Below, piece after piece: positions 25,768-34,897 of a stretch of DNA of 64,000 nt (its first letter is position 1; the number at the start of each line of letters is the position of its first letter). Both the position numbers and the translations under genes were made by a program. Below the pieces are notes generated by a model. It searched no databases and had not been told where the DNA came from. It saw nothing but the letters and a program-made list of their open reading frames with translations. Source of the stretch: an uncultured Alphaproteobacteria bacterium (lineage in GTDB: Bacteria > Pseudomonadota > Alphaproteobacteria > Rs-D84); assembly GCA_947053455.1 (NCBI GenBank), contig CAMRSV010000005.1, forward strand, positions 1 through 64,000, written 5' to 3'.

Positions 25768-26106
25768 ATGGCTTATTACGAAAGCGTCTTGGTTTTCCGC
25801 CAGGACTTGACCGAACCGCAGGTTAAAGAAAAAGCGGCTAAATTTACTGAAATTATCAAAGAGTTGGGCGGCGATGTAAAATCCACAGAATTCTGGGGAT
25901 TGAAAAATCTGGCGTATATCATCCGCAAAAACCGCAAGGCTCACTATGTAATGCTGAACATCGAATTGCCGGGTTCCCAGATTACAGAACTGGAACGTCG
26001 TTCCCGCATTGACGAAGACGTAATCCGTTTTCTGAACGTACGCGTTGACGAATTGTCAAAAACGCCGTCCATCATGATGAAAAAGAACACCGAGGAGGCA
26101 GAATAA
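25768..26106 (+). CDS. rpsF: 30S ribosomal protein S6
   Basis: 112 residues: [20 protein letters not shown] at the start, [20 protein letters not shown] in the middle, and [12 protein letters not shown] near the end, all typical of S6. S6 binds 16S rRNA as a dimer with S18. AGAGGAAATAAA precedes the start. Its TAA overlaps the rpsR ATG (TAATG), so the two are translationally coupled. Confidence 0.97.
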   Translation: MAYYESVLVFRQDLTEPQVKEKAAKFTEIIKELGGDVKSTEFWGLKNLAYIIRKNRKAHYVMLNIELPGSQITELERRSRIDEDVIRFLNVRVDELSKTPSIMMKKNTEEAE

Positions 26107-26333
26107 TGGCAGTAAGAGCAGCAATTTATCGTAAAAAATCTAACCCGTTAAAGGGCAAGGTTATTGATTACAAAGACATCAAAACACTGTCGCACTATAT
26201 TACCGAACGCGGTAAAATCGTGCCGTCCCGCATCAGCGGTGTTTCCCAGAAAGATCAGCGCGCCTTGGCAACGGCCATCAAACGTGCGCGCCATTTGGGT
26301 CTGATGCCGTTTGTTCGTAACAACTTGGGTTAA
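26106..26333 (+). CDS. rpsR: 30S ribosomal protein S18
   Basis: 75 residues. Conserved blocks are [40 protein letters not shown] and [11 protein letters not shown]. It forms a heterodimer with S6 on the 30S platform. The start overlaps the rpsF stop by one base. Confidence 0.97.
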   Translation: MAVRAAIYRKKSNPLKGKVIDYKDIKTLSHYITERGKIVPSRISGVSQKDQRALATAIKRARHLGLMPFVRNNLG

Positions 26334-26341
26334 TAATTCGT

Positions 26342-26380
26342 TTAGAATGGCGCGGATGCGCCGTTCTAATCAATTTTTTG
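26342..26380 (+). terminator. Hairpin with T-run between rpsR and rplI
   Basis: A 12-bp stem (26342-26353 with 26358-26369) has outer TTAGAA/TTCTAA, one T-G pair, GGCGC/GCGCC and loop GGAT. It is followed within 5 bases by T6. It looks like a full terminator inside the operon, so rplI may be made at a lower level or by readthrough. Confidence 0.75.
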
Positions 26381-26426
26381 TAAATTTGGGATTTATACAT
26401 CCCTAACTTGAAAAAGGACAGATAAG

Positions 26427-27017
26427 ATGAAGGTTATTTTAACAGAAAAAATTAACAAACTGGGCAATATCGGCGATACAGTCGAAGTTAAGACGGGTTA
26501 TGCACGCAACTATCTGTTGCCGAACAACAAAGCCATGCGCTGGACACGCGAAAATGTCGCATTGTTCGAAGCGAAAAAGGCAGAACTGGTTGCACGCCAG
26601 GATGCCGCACGCAAAGCCGCAGAAGGCAATGTTGACGCGGTAAAGAACGCAAAACTGCACATGATTCGCCAGGCGGGTGATACCGGCCAATTGTATGGTT
26701 CCGTATCAAGCCGCGACATCGCGCGCATGCTGAAAGAAGTTGCAAACGTCGCTGTTGAATCCGCACAGGTATTGCTGGGTGCGCCAATCAAGTCAATCGG
26801 TGCATTTGATACAAAAATCGCTCTGCACGCGGACGTTATCGTTCCAGTCAAGGTTTATGTCGCACAGACCCAGGACGAAATCGACGCATTGGTTGCGGGC
26901 AAGATTCTGACATTCGGTACGAAAAAGGTTGAAGAAACCGAAGAACCGGCCACCGAAGAACCGGCAGACGAAGCAAAATCGGAAGCCGCCGAAGAAAAAT
27001 CAGCCGACGCGGAATAA
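26427..27017 (+). CDS. rplI: 50S ribosomal protein L9
   Basis: 196 residues. The N-domain MKVILTEKINKLGNIGDTVEV with VKTGYARNYLLPNNKAM is the L9 signature. A long central helix (NVALFEAKKAELVARQDAARK) and the C-domain (AGDTGQLYGSVSSRDIARML) follow. An acidic tail rich in Glu, Ala and Pro from about residue 168 is longer than in typical L9. AAAAGGACAG precedes the start. It ends at a strong terminator. Confidence 0.97.
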   Translation: MKVILTEKINKLGNIGDTVEVKTGYARNYLLPNNKAMRWTRENVALFEAKKAELVARQDAARKAAEGNVDAVKNAKLHMIRQAGDTGQLYGSVSSRDIARMLKEVANVAVESAQVLLGAPIKSIGAFDTKIALHADVIVPVKVYVAQTQDEIDALVAGKILTFGTKKVEETEEPATEEPADEAKSEAAEEKSADAE

Positions 27018-27048
27018 TTTGCGCCAAACACGCCCGAAAACAGGGCAT

Positions 27049-27077
27049 AAAAATCCCCCGATTGGGGGATTTTTATT
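27049..27077. terminator. Terminator after rplI
   Basis: An 11-bp stem AAAAATCCCCC/GGGGGATTTTT, effective in both directions between convergent genes. Confidence 0.88.
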
Positions 27078-27079
27078 AG

Positions 27080-27295
27080 TTAGAATTTATTTTTCACCTT
27101 TTTAAAGGTCAGCATAGAAAATGCGGCAACCATTATTTTAAGCAAAATTGGTTCCGGAAATATCTCGCGCCCAAATTCATATCGCTTGTATTTATTCTTG
27201 GGGATTTTAAATATTTGTGCGGCATCATTTGCATTGATTTGCAAAAATCTGCGTGCCGTTCGCATTTGTTTGCCGTAATACTTTGCGTCTACCAA
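27080..27295 (-). CDS. Small XRE-like helix-turn-helix protein
   Basis: 71 residues if started at TTG (27295), which lies inside the T-run of leader RNA copy C with no ribosome site. An internal ATG (27265) gives 61 residues starting MRTARRFLQINANDAAQIFK. The helix-turn-helix reads ARRFLQINANDAAQIFKIP, then KNKYKRYEFGREIFPEPILL, like the XRE class (recognition helix followed by E-x-G). The HTH gene behind leader copy D has the same order, including IPPSFLLKI against FPEPILLKI. Probably a DNA-binding regulator, perhaps of its own operon. Targets unknown. Confidence 0.65.
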   Translation of the reverse strand: MVDAKYYGKQMRTARRFLQINANDAAQIFKIPKNKYKRYEFGREIFPEPILLKIMVAAFSMLTFKKVKNKF

Positions 27296-27489
27296 AACCG
27301 TTTGGAAAAACCAAACGGCTGGAGGTTAAGAACTATCAGTACAATAGTGCTGTTTATTTATGTATATCACAGCCCTCCAACCAATGGAGTTTTAATTTTA
27401 TGTCTTTCGACAGTACTGATGGGTTCTTACACCCATGCGCCGGTTCCCCTTTGCGGTATGAATTATAGCATATTATTTATCATTTGCAA
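27294..27489 (-). ncRNA. Structured leader RNA, copy C, with promoter
   Basis: Minus strand: TTGCAA (27484-27489) inside the palindrome ATTTGCAAAT, 16 bases, TATAAT (27462-27467), RNA start near 27455. P1 CGC AAA GG..CC G GCG. P2 TGGG/CCCA with loop TGTAAGAA. A TGTC/GACA hairpin with GAAA loop. Segment a CTCCA (27385-27389), b GGTTGGAGG (27374-27382), H1 GCTGT/ACAGC with loop GATATACATAAATAA, H2 ACTAT/ATAGT, c CCTCCAGCC (27317-27325, 9 bp with b including one G-T). The terminator-like CCGTTTGG/CCAAACGG has loop TTTTT and a T4 tail. It ends at the first codons of the HTH gene. Confidence 0.8.
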
Positions 27490-27611
27490 ATATTTACTAG
27501 GTTGCTTCGTCGTTTGGCGGGGGTTTTGATTGCCCGCCTGGTGTATGATATTTCGTTTGACACGCATTCTAAAATTTGCAAGGATGCTTTTTTTTAAGAA
27601 AAAGGGATAAA

Positions 27612-28268
27612 ATGACCGAATATAAAATGTCCGAAAAGCAATATATAGAAATACAAGATTATCTGAACCAACTATCAAACGCATTATGCTTTATAAGCGA
27701 AGAAAAAAGCAAAATACAGGCAATCCTGCGTAATATGCAAATCATTAATACGCCCCAACCTATAAAAACAACACCGGGAAAGGCCAAATTGACTACTAAT
27801 CGCCACCTCAAAAACCCAAAAATAAAATCGGATACAGTAAAAGAAATATTGGGCTCTTATTACAAAAAGACATTAGTCTATTACATAAGAGGAAACAGAT
27901 TTAACAAACTAAAATACAACGAATTTCCCATATCATGGAATGAAACCGATATAAGACGCGCCCAGGATGTGGCCAAGGGAAATTTGTCGTTCGCCGCGTA
28001 CATAATAATACCTACGGCATACGCGCCATGGGCAACATGGGTGAACAATAAAAACACGTTTTTTAACCAAAACGGAACTTTTGCCGCTGCAAACGTAATA
28101 GTACAAGATAATACAAACGGCCAATTCAAATTATTAAAGGAAAATAAATGGCTGGGACTTGGTAACTTTGAGAGTATAGAAAAATTGTCTGCAACAGCAA
28201 TGAGCAAATTTGTACACGATGCAACCATCTTCTCAAAAATGCAAAAAGTGTTACAATTACAACGCTAA
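27612..28268 (+). CDS. Unknown cytoplasmic protein with a shared C-terminal module
   Basis: 218 residues from the ATG at 27612, preceded by AAAGGG. An earlier in-frame start would pass through the ribosome site. The N-terminal third is helical (QYIEIQDYLNQLSNALCFIS), followed by a basic linker. The C-terminal part has AANVIVQDNTNGQFKLLKEN and KWLGLGNFESIEKLSATAMS. The same pattern (VANLFYIDRRDGKIKLWNKD, KWFGV) occurs in the 38062-38637 product and more weakly in the 57033-58595 product, so these may share an undescribed domain. No signal peptide. Function unknown. Confidence 0.72.
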   Translation: MTEYKMSEKQYIEIQDYLNQLSNALCFISEEKSKIQAILRNMQIINTPQPIKTTPGKAKLTTNRHLKNPKIKSDTVKEILGSYYKKTLVYYIRGNRFNKLKYNEFPISWNETDIRRAQDVAKGNLSFAAYIIIPTAYAPWATWVNNKNTFFNQNGTFAAANVIVQDNTNGQFKLLKENKWLGLGNFESIEKLSATAMSKFVHDATIFSKMQKVLQLQR

Positions 28269-28276
28269 TCATTTAT

Positions 28277-28303
28277 AAAACCGCCTTGTGGGCGGTTTTT
28301 TTA
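28277..28303. terminator. Terminator between convergent genes
   Basis: AAAACCGCC/GGCGGTTTT with loop TTGTG and a T7 tail. Confidence 0.85.
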
Positions 28304-28306
28304 GAT

Positions 28307-28681
28307 TTACATTTTTTGAACATAATCAACATCGATTTCGGTTTTCATAAAACCGCGGTCAACATCGCCATATAATTTTACGGTGTCTTCGGGGGTTACG
28401 GTCTGACCACGCCAATCTTTGTCGTCTATTTCAACGGTGATGGAACCTGTTGCGTCTTCGAACAAATATTTTTCGTCGCCCAGGCGCTGTAAAATCTTGC
28501 CCTTGACAACAACATTTACATCATCACGCATATCTTTAACCTGGGCAACGGTAACAATTGTTTCCGCACCACCAACAAAACCGCCAACCGCCGGCGCCGG
28601 TGCAGTTGCCCCTTGAAAACCAGCATGCGCTATTGGGCACGCAAATACCCCCATTACCGCCAACATCGATATTTTTTTCAT
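28307..28681 (-). CDS. YgiW/YdeI-type periplasmic OB-fold protein
   Basis: 124 residues with a signal peptide (MKKISMLAVMGVFACPIAHA). The mature part reads AQVKDMRDDVNVVVKGKILQ, then LGDEKYLFEDATGSITVEID and VKLYGDVDRGFMKTEIDVDY. This is the bacterial OB-fold layout of the YgiW/YdeI family, linked in enterobacteria to stress tolerance. GGAG lies ahead of the start. The ligand is not known. Confidence 0.85.
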   Translation of the reverse strand: MKKISMLAVMGVFACPIAHAGFQGATAPAPAVGGFVGGAETIVTVAQVKDMRDDVNVVVKGKILQRLGDEKYLFEDATGSITVEIDDKDWRGQTVTPEDTVKLYGDVDRGFMKTEIDVDYVQKM

Positions 28682-28767
28682 TTCTTTATCTCCTTTTGCT
28701 TTATTAAACTTTAATCAATACAAATTATATCATAAAATGCAAACAATCAACACTAGGAATAAAAAAT

Positions 28768-29598
28768 TTATTTGACCACGTGCACATCCATTTGCGGGAA
28801 TGGGAAATTAATTTTCTTTTTCGGCAACGCATCATATATTCGTTCCATCATATCCGCAGTTGCGGGCGCAACATCTTCATACTTGGTCCAAAACCGCACG
28901 GTTAATGTCACCGCGCTGTCATCCAGGCTGCTTACAAAAACAGATGGTGCAGGCTCTGTCTTTATTCGTTTATCTGCGGTTAAAATTCCAATAATTTCGC
29001 GCCGCGCCGCGTCTATTTTCGTGCCGTATGCAACACCTATTTTAATCTCGGTACGACGCCATGCCCCCTGGGATAGGTTTGTAATCACACCGTTGGCCAG
29101 TGCCCCGTTCGGTAAAAAGACCACCTGGTTATCAAAGGTACGAACCTCGGTTGTGAAAATCATTATCTTTTTAACAACGCCGATATCACCGGTTGCAACC
29201 TCAATAGTGTCACCGACCCGAAAAGGCTTGAACAACAGTAATATTATCCCGCCGGCAAAATTTTGCATGGTGCCCGACAACGCCATGCCAACCGCCAAAG
29301 ACGCCGCGCCCAAAACTGCAATTATGGATGTCATTTGAACCCCGACCGTCGTCAAGACAACAATAATGACAAATACCTTTAACATTATACTTATAAAAGA
29401 CAATAGAAATGATTGCAGTGACGCTTCCAAACGGCGGCGTTCCATTATCGCGCGAATAGATAAAGTTATACGGTTCGCCAACCACATTCCGGCAACAAAT
29501 ATTGCAATGGCTGCAACCAATTTAAATCCAAATCTAACCGCGTTTTGTCCCAAAGAAGACAAAATGGATTCCAAACTTGTAACTTCTATAACATTCAT
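28768..29598 (-). CDS. mscS: Small-conductance mechanosensitive channel
   Basis: 276 residues from the ATG at 29598, with AGAGAGG upstream. An earlier in-frame start adds only 7 residues. Three membrane helices: FKLVAAIAIFVAGMWLANRI, then LKVFVIIVVLTTVGV, then the pore helix with its Gly/Ala pattern (AAVLGAASLAVGMALSGTMQ region). The beta domain (FKPFRVGDTIEVATGDIGVV) and PNGALANGVITN follow, as in MscS. It releases solutes during osmotic downshock. Length is close to E. coli MscS (286). Confidence 0.93.
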   Translation of the reverse strand: MNVIEVTSLESILSSLGQNAVRFGFKLVAAIAIFVAGMWLANRITLSIRAIMERRRLEASLQSFLLSFISIMLKVFVIIVVLTTVGVQMTSIIAVLGAASLAVGMALSGTMQNFAGGIILLLFKPFRVGDTIEVATGDIGVVKKIMIFTTEVRTFDNQVVFLPNGALANGVITNLSQGAWRRTEIKIGVAYGTKIDAARREIIGILTADKRIKTEPAPSVFVSSLDDSAVTLTVRFWTKYEDVAPATADMMERIYDALPKKKINFPFPQMDVHVVK

Positions 29599-29680
29599 GA
29601 AAAAACCTCTCTGATTCAATGGATATTATTATATCATTTTTTTTCCGAATATGTGACGGGAATGATATCGTTTTTATAAT

Positions 29681-29712
29681 AAAAAACGGGGGCAAGCCCC
29701 CGCTTTATTTTT
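29681..29712. terminator. Bidirectional terminator
   Basis: CGGGGGC/GCCCCCG with an AA loop, T-rich on both sides. It ends the Cys-rich gene pair. Confidence 0.85.
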
Positions 29713-29719
29713 CAACCGA

Positions 29720-32188
29720 TTACATTACTATATCTTCGCAAATCGGGTCCTTGGTTTCAACATTGCAATTCTTGTTTGCCTTGCGGAACCAGTTACCCCC
29801 CTTGATTGTACACGATTGCGTGGATATCGTCGTGCAAACATGACATGTTCTGGTATCCCGGCTAAATATACTGGTGACGGTCTTGGTCATGCCACTGCCG
29901 GCGGTTGTGGTGAAAGATGTTTCCCCGGTGCCGCCACTGGTTAAATCTTTGGTGGTCAGACCCGACCCAACATCATATGAAATCGCATACGGCGGTGTCA
30001 ATGGCGTTGATGAATCAACACTGCTGCCACCTGTGCCACCGTTTTCAGCAATCTTTTGACACATATATTGCGCCAAATCTGTGGATGCATTTTTCGTCGC
30101 CTCTGCTATCTCTTTGTTCAGTTTCGCGTTATAATTATCTTGCGCCTTGCGCAGAGCCGACACCGCAATCTGCATCTTTACCGAATTTAGCAAATTCGGA
30201 AAACGCGCACTGGTGGTATTATTCGCCCCGCGACCCTTGCCGTTTATTTGCGACAAGTCACGGCCGTTGACACAGAATTGGATTTCCGGATCCTGTTCTA
30301 TCATTTCTATAGTGCGGTTTATCGTACCTGCGATATTGTTCAATTCTTCTTCTATTGCAGATATTATTCCCTCATCACTTAATTGCACCACATTACGTTC
30401 GCGTATTTTTGCAATATATTCTTGAACACCTATCTGCCCAGGCTCTAGCGTTACACGCGTGCCGTCGGCACCATCAATTGTCGTGCCGGACGCATCACCC
30501 ATTTTTATACTGCCAAATGATATCATTCCGGTGACACGATATATCGTTCCATCTTTTTGAGAACGCAAACTGCCCGTCCCAATGGTGTCATCCGATGCAA
30601 ATTTATTACAATCTGTTGTGCTGCCGCAAATTTCAGCCATTTTATTATCAACCAAAGTTTGACACTGCTCTAATGCGGCGTTATCAATGTTTAAATACAA
30701 TCCCATCAGCATGGAATCCAAATCATCCATAGAGAAATTTGCATTTTCCGCCTTGCAGACAACCAATGTGTCAATCGGGCAAATATTATGCATATAGTCG
30801 TAATCCATACCGATGCAGTTTTCAAAATTTTTCCCGCAACGCGTATCGGCGGTAAAACAATTTTTAACCTCCTCTGTACAGGCATCAACGCGCATCGCCT
30901 TTAGCTTGTCGGTCACATATCCCCAAATCATCGGTTCCATGCGTTCACACTTATCAATTTCCACTTTACAGAAACTGCGTACCATGTCCGGATGCGCCAA
31001 GCATGCATCCATTGTATCAACGCCCTTGCCCACAATATCATCTTTGCATGCGGTTTGAATACAATCGGAAATATCGGTCAAGCATGATTGACGCATTTTC
31101 GATTCCGCCGCTAATTCTGCAACCTTGATTGTCGGGGCGGCTTCGCGTAAGAAATCTGTCCACACGATATCACGCACCGCCATGCATTGATCCAGCACGC
31201 GTTCACAGATATAGCGTTTTGATTCTAAAATTTCCATAGTAGATGCGGCAATTTCATATTTCGTTACCGATGCAACCTTTGTTCCATTTGTGTGCACCGC
31301 CTCTTGCTGCATATTTTCAGATGCAATCGTAGAAACACAGTTTTCCCAGTTTTTACCGCACGCATCTTCGGTCTGCATACATTTTTTGTATTCAACCATA
31401 CATGTTCCGCGGTCATACTTGTTTGCGTTGTCGAAACTTTCTTTTAGCGCGGCACGCACATCCGCCTCGGCCTCGGCTAGCGCCAAATCAGCCTCTGATT
31501 TTTTGGTGGCAATGCTGTTTTCAAAAGCTTTGCAATCAGACTGAATTTGGCGTTTGTACAATTGACGCAGGAATTGAATGTCTTTGTCGCAAGATTCGGG
31601 TGCCTGTTCAATACAAATACCTTCGGCGGCAGTAAATAATTCATCACCCTGCTTGTCCGCAATTATCGCAACACTACTTTCCCAAATGTCATCGTCATCA
31701 TCATTTGTTGTGTTAAACATGGCCAACAAATTGTTGCGTTTTTCCTTTTTTGCGTCCTCTTCACTCTTTTCATCAACCCCAAGGACATTTCCGTCGGTAC
31801 CATATTTACGTTCACCATTAAAAATAATATCTGCCTGTGCACCGGCCTTTACCTTTTCAACTTCTATGGTAGCGATGCGGTTTGCTTCCGCCATGGTTTC
31901 CTGGATTGCGGCAAGATCTTTTTCCAACTTTATGCTGTCATTGCTGCATGCGCACGACCCACCGTTGGAATTATCTGGGATACAAAATTGGTCCATACAG
32001 CCATAATACGCATCATAGCATGCCTGGTCATAAAGACCTGTTGCTGTTACCTTGGTACGAACCACCTTGCCGTTTTGAATTGCGGATTGCGTAGATGCCT
32101 TTTTTGTCACGGCAAACGCCGGGGCAAACATGCCCACGGCGATGCAATTTAGCATTGAAAACAATAAAACAGATTTTATTAGTTTCAT
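29720..32188 (-). CDS. Large secreted Cys-rich protein (paralogue B)
   Basis: 822 residues. Signal peptide MKLIKSVLLFSMLNCIAVGM ending near AFA, and GGGAGATAAGATA upstream. The family signature is near residue 58: CYDAYYGCMDQFC followed by CACSND. Further shared blocks are CMVEYKKCMQTEDACGKNWENC, ICERVLDQCMAVRDIVWTDF and MRQSCLTDISDCIQTAC. Unlike the proteins at 265 and 34898, it has no long Thr/Ala/Arg-rich segment. The C-terminal region after about 740 is Gly/Ser/Thr-rich, ending in a Cys cluster (RTCHVCTTISTQSC). It is second in an operon with paralogue C (34-base gap). Function unknown; a disulfide-bonded envelope component is inferred. Confidence 0.9.
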   Translation of the reverse strand: MKLIKSVLLFSMLNCIAVGMFAPAFAVTKKASTQSAIQNGKVVRTKVTATGLYDQACYDAYYGCMDQFCIPDNSNGGSCACSNDSIKLEKDLAAIQETMAEANRIATIEVEKVKAGAQADIIFNGERKYGTDGNVLGVDEKSEEDAKKEKRNNLLAMFNTTNDDDDDIWESSVAIIADKQGDELFTAAEGICIEQAPESCDKDIQFLRQLYKRQIQSDCKAFENSIATKKSEADLALAEAEADVRAALKESFDNANKYDRGTCMVEYKKCMQTEDACGKNWENCVSTIASENMQQEAVHTNGTKVASVTKYEIAASTMEILESKRYICERVLDQCMAVRDIVWTDFLREAAPTIKVAELAAESKMRQSCLTDISDCIQTACKDDIVGKGVDTMDACLAHPDMVRSFCKVEIDKCERMEPMIWGYVTDKLKAMRVDACTEEVKNCFTADTRCGKNFENCIGMDYDYMHNICPIDTLVVCKAENANFSMDDLDSMLMGLYLNIDNAALEQCQTLVDNKMAEICGSTTDCNKFASDDTIGTGSLRSQKDGTIYRVTGMISFGSIKMGDASGTTIDGADGTRVTLEPGQIGVQEYIAKIRERNVVQLSDEGIISAIEEELNNIAGTINRTIEMIEQDPEIQFCVNGRDLSQINGKGRGANNTTSARFPNLLNSVKMQIAVSALRKAQDNYNAKLNKEIAEATKNASTDLAQYMCQKIAENGGTGGSSVDSSTPLTPPYAISYDVGSGLTTKDLTSGGTGETSFTTTAGSGMTKTVTSIFSRDTRTCHVCTTISTQSCTIKGGNWFRKANKNCNVETKDPICEDIVM

Positions 32189-32222
32189 TATCTTATCTCC
32201 CGTCCGCCAAATGTATAATACA

Positions 32223-34373
32223 TTACATATTAATATCTTCGCAAGACTCTATTTCCTGACAAAATTCCTCTTGGCCGCCAGCATTGCTGCCCAACAGCGC
32301 CCCACCGACCGCGCCGACAACACCACCGATGGCGGTGCCCCATCCGGCATTAACCATTGTTCCCATGGATGCGCCCGCCGACAGACCACCCGCCGCACCC
32401 TTCATAGCGGCTGCGCCCTTTGTCATTCCACCAGTTTCACAAACCTGCTGCATGCGGCATACATGACAGTTACGCAAATCTGGCTCAAACGAAACACTGC
32501 GGATATAGCTATAGTTCTTCTTTTCCTTGCCCGCGGTTTGTTTTTTAGGATCTTCGGGTTTATAAGTTTTCAGACAGTTTTGTTTGGCTGCTTCAACATC
32601 TTGCTTGCGTGATAATTCTGCAATTTTTGTTTCCAGCTCACGCAACGCCCGATTTTGTGCGCCAATTTGCGCAACCATTTTGGCACTGACAAATACGCTG
32701 TCTCCCAGACTGCGACGACCGGCGGGTTTCTTGCTATCCTTGCACGCAGAAACGGTCGTATCTTTTTCAAATTGCTTAAAGAATTCATTTACCGCATTTT
32801 CCGAATTGTCACGAATAGTTTGACGCAAAGTGGCCATTCCTTCTTCTGTTTCGGGGATGGTTGTCAATCCCTGAACCGTATCATCGGCTGGCAAACACGA
32901 CATATCTGTTCCACACACCTTGCCCAACTGCTCACCAAAATAATTCAAACATCCCTGTAACATTTGGTAATCCATCTGCAGCAATGTAGACTGTACGATA
33001 ATATCATACTGGGTTTCATTTCTGCACGACGGGAACAATTCCTGTGGACACAGGGCAACGATTTCCTCGTTCTTTTTTCCAACGCATTCCGGTGCGGTAA
33101 AGTTTTCACCACATTTTTGGCGCAAACATTTATCTACATCGTTTGCACAGAACTGATGACGCAAATACCCCAGTTTGTCTTTAACGGTCGTTTTAATACC
33201 TGGAATCATTTCTTCACATTCGTCAATAACCGGACAAATGCCTGCTGCGACCTTAATATCTGTTAAACATGCAGAATTTGTTTCGGTGTTACACCCGTCT
33301 TCCAAACACATTTGTATACGCGCCATGCACGTCAGTCGCTGGTTTTTATCAGCATACTTTGCAGCCTCAACCAATAATATTTCAGATTCCGCCTGCCAAT
33401 CTTTTAAGACGTCTTCACGCACCGCCATACACTGATCCAAAACATTTTCACACGCATTTGCACGACGCGTCAACAAATCCGCATCCAGACAGTTTTCAAA
33501 GTTTGAACCGCACCCGCCTTTGTCCGCGACACAGGACTTGTACGCCAGAAAACATTCACCACGATTATATTTATTTGTTGTGTCCAACATTTCTAAACGC
33601 GCGGCACGAACGGCAGCCTCTGCTATGCGCTTGTTCGCATTGGCATCAATTTTCTGATCGTTCAAATATGTTTCAAACGTTTTACAATCCGAAACAATCT
33701 GGCGCGAATACAACATTTCCTCCATATTGGATTTTGTGCCGCACGCCGCTAATTCCGCCGCACAGTTTTCCGCCGCCATTTCATAAAGACTGTCACCAAT
33801 ATAGATATCTTCCCCAAGGCCGCCTTCATCTTCCGCGTCGCCTTTTAACCATTGCGCAAAACTCAAACCAGATGCCCGTGAACTTTTTTTTGCAGCCTCG
33901 CTTTCGCCAAAGACCAATTTTGCCTTGGCGCCAAGTTGTTCACGTTCAACGCCCTCGGTATACAACTTGTCGGCATCTTCTTGAATTTGCATAATTTCGT
34001 TAATCAAGGATTTTGATTTTTCAATATTTGACGAACATGCGCAGCGATACCCTTCGGATTCATCCAACAAACAAAATTCATCCATACATGCGCGATACTT
34101 TTCCCGACAATCCACCGCCACATCTGCCGGGGCAGCAACAGTATTATTACTCGCGGTTGGCGCAGTGGCCGCCGGCGATGTCACAATCGGCGCCGACGTC
34201 GTTCCGGCAGTACTTGGGGCGGTCGCCGGCTTTAACGTTTGAACAGTATTAGGTGCACGCGCACCAGCCTGGGATATTCGGCCGGCACTAACTCTTGCCT
34301 CTGAACTGCGAACTGCCGCAAACGCGGTCCATTCCAGCATGCACAACAATGCGACAAGTATTTTTAATTTCAT
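32223..34373 (-). CDS. Large secreted Cys-rich protein (paralogue C)
   Basis: 716 residues from the ATG at 34373. GTG and TTG codons just upstream are in frame, but GGGGGGAG is best placed for the ATG, and the signal peptide MKLKILVALLCMLEWTAFAA begins there. A Thr/Ala/Pro-rich stretch (about 25-80) leads to the signature CREKYRACMDEFC with RCACSSN. Shared blocks: CFLAYKSCVADKGGCGSNFENC and ACENVLDQCMAVREDV, both close to paralogue B. Near the C-terminus a Gly/Ala-rich hydrophobic stretch (ASMGTMVNAGWGTAIGGVVG, continuing VGGALLGSNAGG) resembles a glycine-zipper membrane segment. It is first gene of the pair with paralogue B. Confidence 0.9.
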   Translation of the reverse strand: MKLKILVALLCMLEWTAFAAVRSSEARVSAGRISQAGARAPNTVQTLKPATAPSTAGTTSAPIVTSPAATAPTASNNTVAAPADVAVDCREKYRACMDEFCLLDESEGYRCACSSNIEKSKSLINEIMQIQEDADKLYTEGVEREQLGAKAKLVFGESEAAKKSSRASGLSFAQWLKGDAEDEGGLGEDIYIGDSLYEMAAENCAAELAACGTKSNMEEMLYSRQIVSDCKTFETYLNDQKIDANANKRIAEAAVRAARLEMLDTTNKYNRGECFLAYKSCVADKGGCGSNFENCLDADLLTRRANACENVLDQCMAVREDVLKDWQAESEILLVEAAKYADKNQRLTCMARIQMCLEDGCNTETNSACLTDIKVAAGICPVIDECEEMIPGIKTTVKDKLGYLRHQFCANDVDKCLRQKCGENFTAPECVGKKNEEIVALCPQELFPSCRNETQYDIIVQSTLLQMDYQMLQGCLNYFGEQLGKVCGTDMSCLPADDTVQGLTTIPETEEGMATLRQTIRDNSENAVNEFFKQFEKDTTVSACKDSKKPAGRRSLGDSVFVSAKMVAQIGAQNRALRELETKIAELSRKQDVEAAKQNCLKTYKPEDPKKQTAGKEKKNYSYIRSVSFEPDLRNCHVCRMQQVCETGGMTKGAAAMKGAAGGLSAGASMGTMVNAGWGTAIGGVVGAVGGALLGSNAGGQEEFCQEIESCEDINM

Positions 34374-34525
34374 CAACACTCCCCCCTTATCCAGGCTCCC
34401 TTTTAATGAATTAATTTTATCAAAACTTTACACTTTGTGCAAGCACATAAAAAATTCTTGCATTTTTTTTATGCACGCAATATCATAAGTCCAAATAAAA
34501 AAACGAAATCAATTTGAGGATTATT

Positions 34526-34780
34526 ATGGCAAAAGACGATGTTATAGTTTTTAACGGCACAGTTGAGGATAAGTTACCTAATACGATGTTCCGTGTAAAA
34601 CTGGAAAACGGTCATGAAATTTTAGCAACAGTATGCGGCAAAATGCGCAAAGCGCGCATATGGGTGAATGTTGGCGAAAAAGTGCGCGTTGAAATGACAC
34701 CTTATGATTTGGACAAGGGACGTATAACGTTTGTTGAACGCAACCGCCCGGCTCCGGACGCACAAGCTGCAAACCAATAA
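34526..34780 (+). CDS. infA: Translation initiation factor IF-1
   Basis: 84 residues from the ATG at 34526, which follows TGAGGA. The S1-like OB fold reads [20 protein letters not shown], then [20 protein letters not shown] and [21 protein letters not shown]-1 caps the 30S A site during initiation. The tail ([11 protein letters not shown]) extends beyond the common 72 residues. Confidence 0.96.
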   Translation: MAKDDVIVFNGTVEDKLPNTMFRVKLENGHEILATVCGKMRKARIWVNVGEKVRVEMTPYDLDKGRITFVERNRPAPDAQAANQ

Positions 34781-34782
34781 TT

Positions 34783-34810
34783 CCGCCGCCAAATCGGCGG
34801 TTTTATTTTT
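34783..34810 (+). terminator. Terminator after infA
   Basis: CCGCCG/CGGCGG stem with loop CCAAAT, then TTTTATTTTT. Confidence 0.85.
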
Positions 34811-34897
34811 GCGAAAATACTGTCAATTTTTATTAAATATTCATTGCCCTTAATAACGCATTTTGATATTATATAATCATACTTTATTAGGGAAAGG

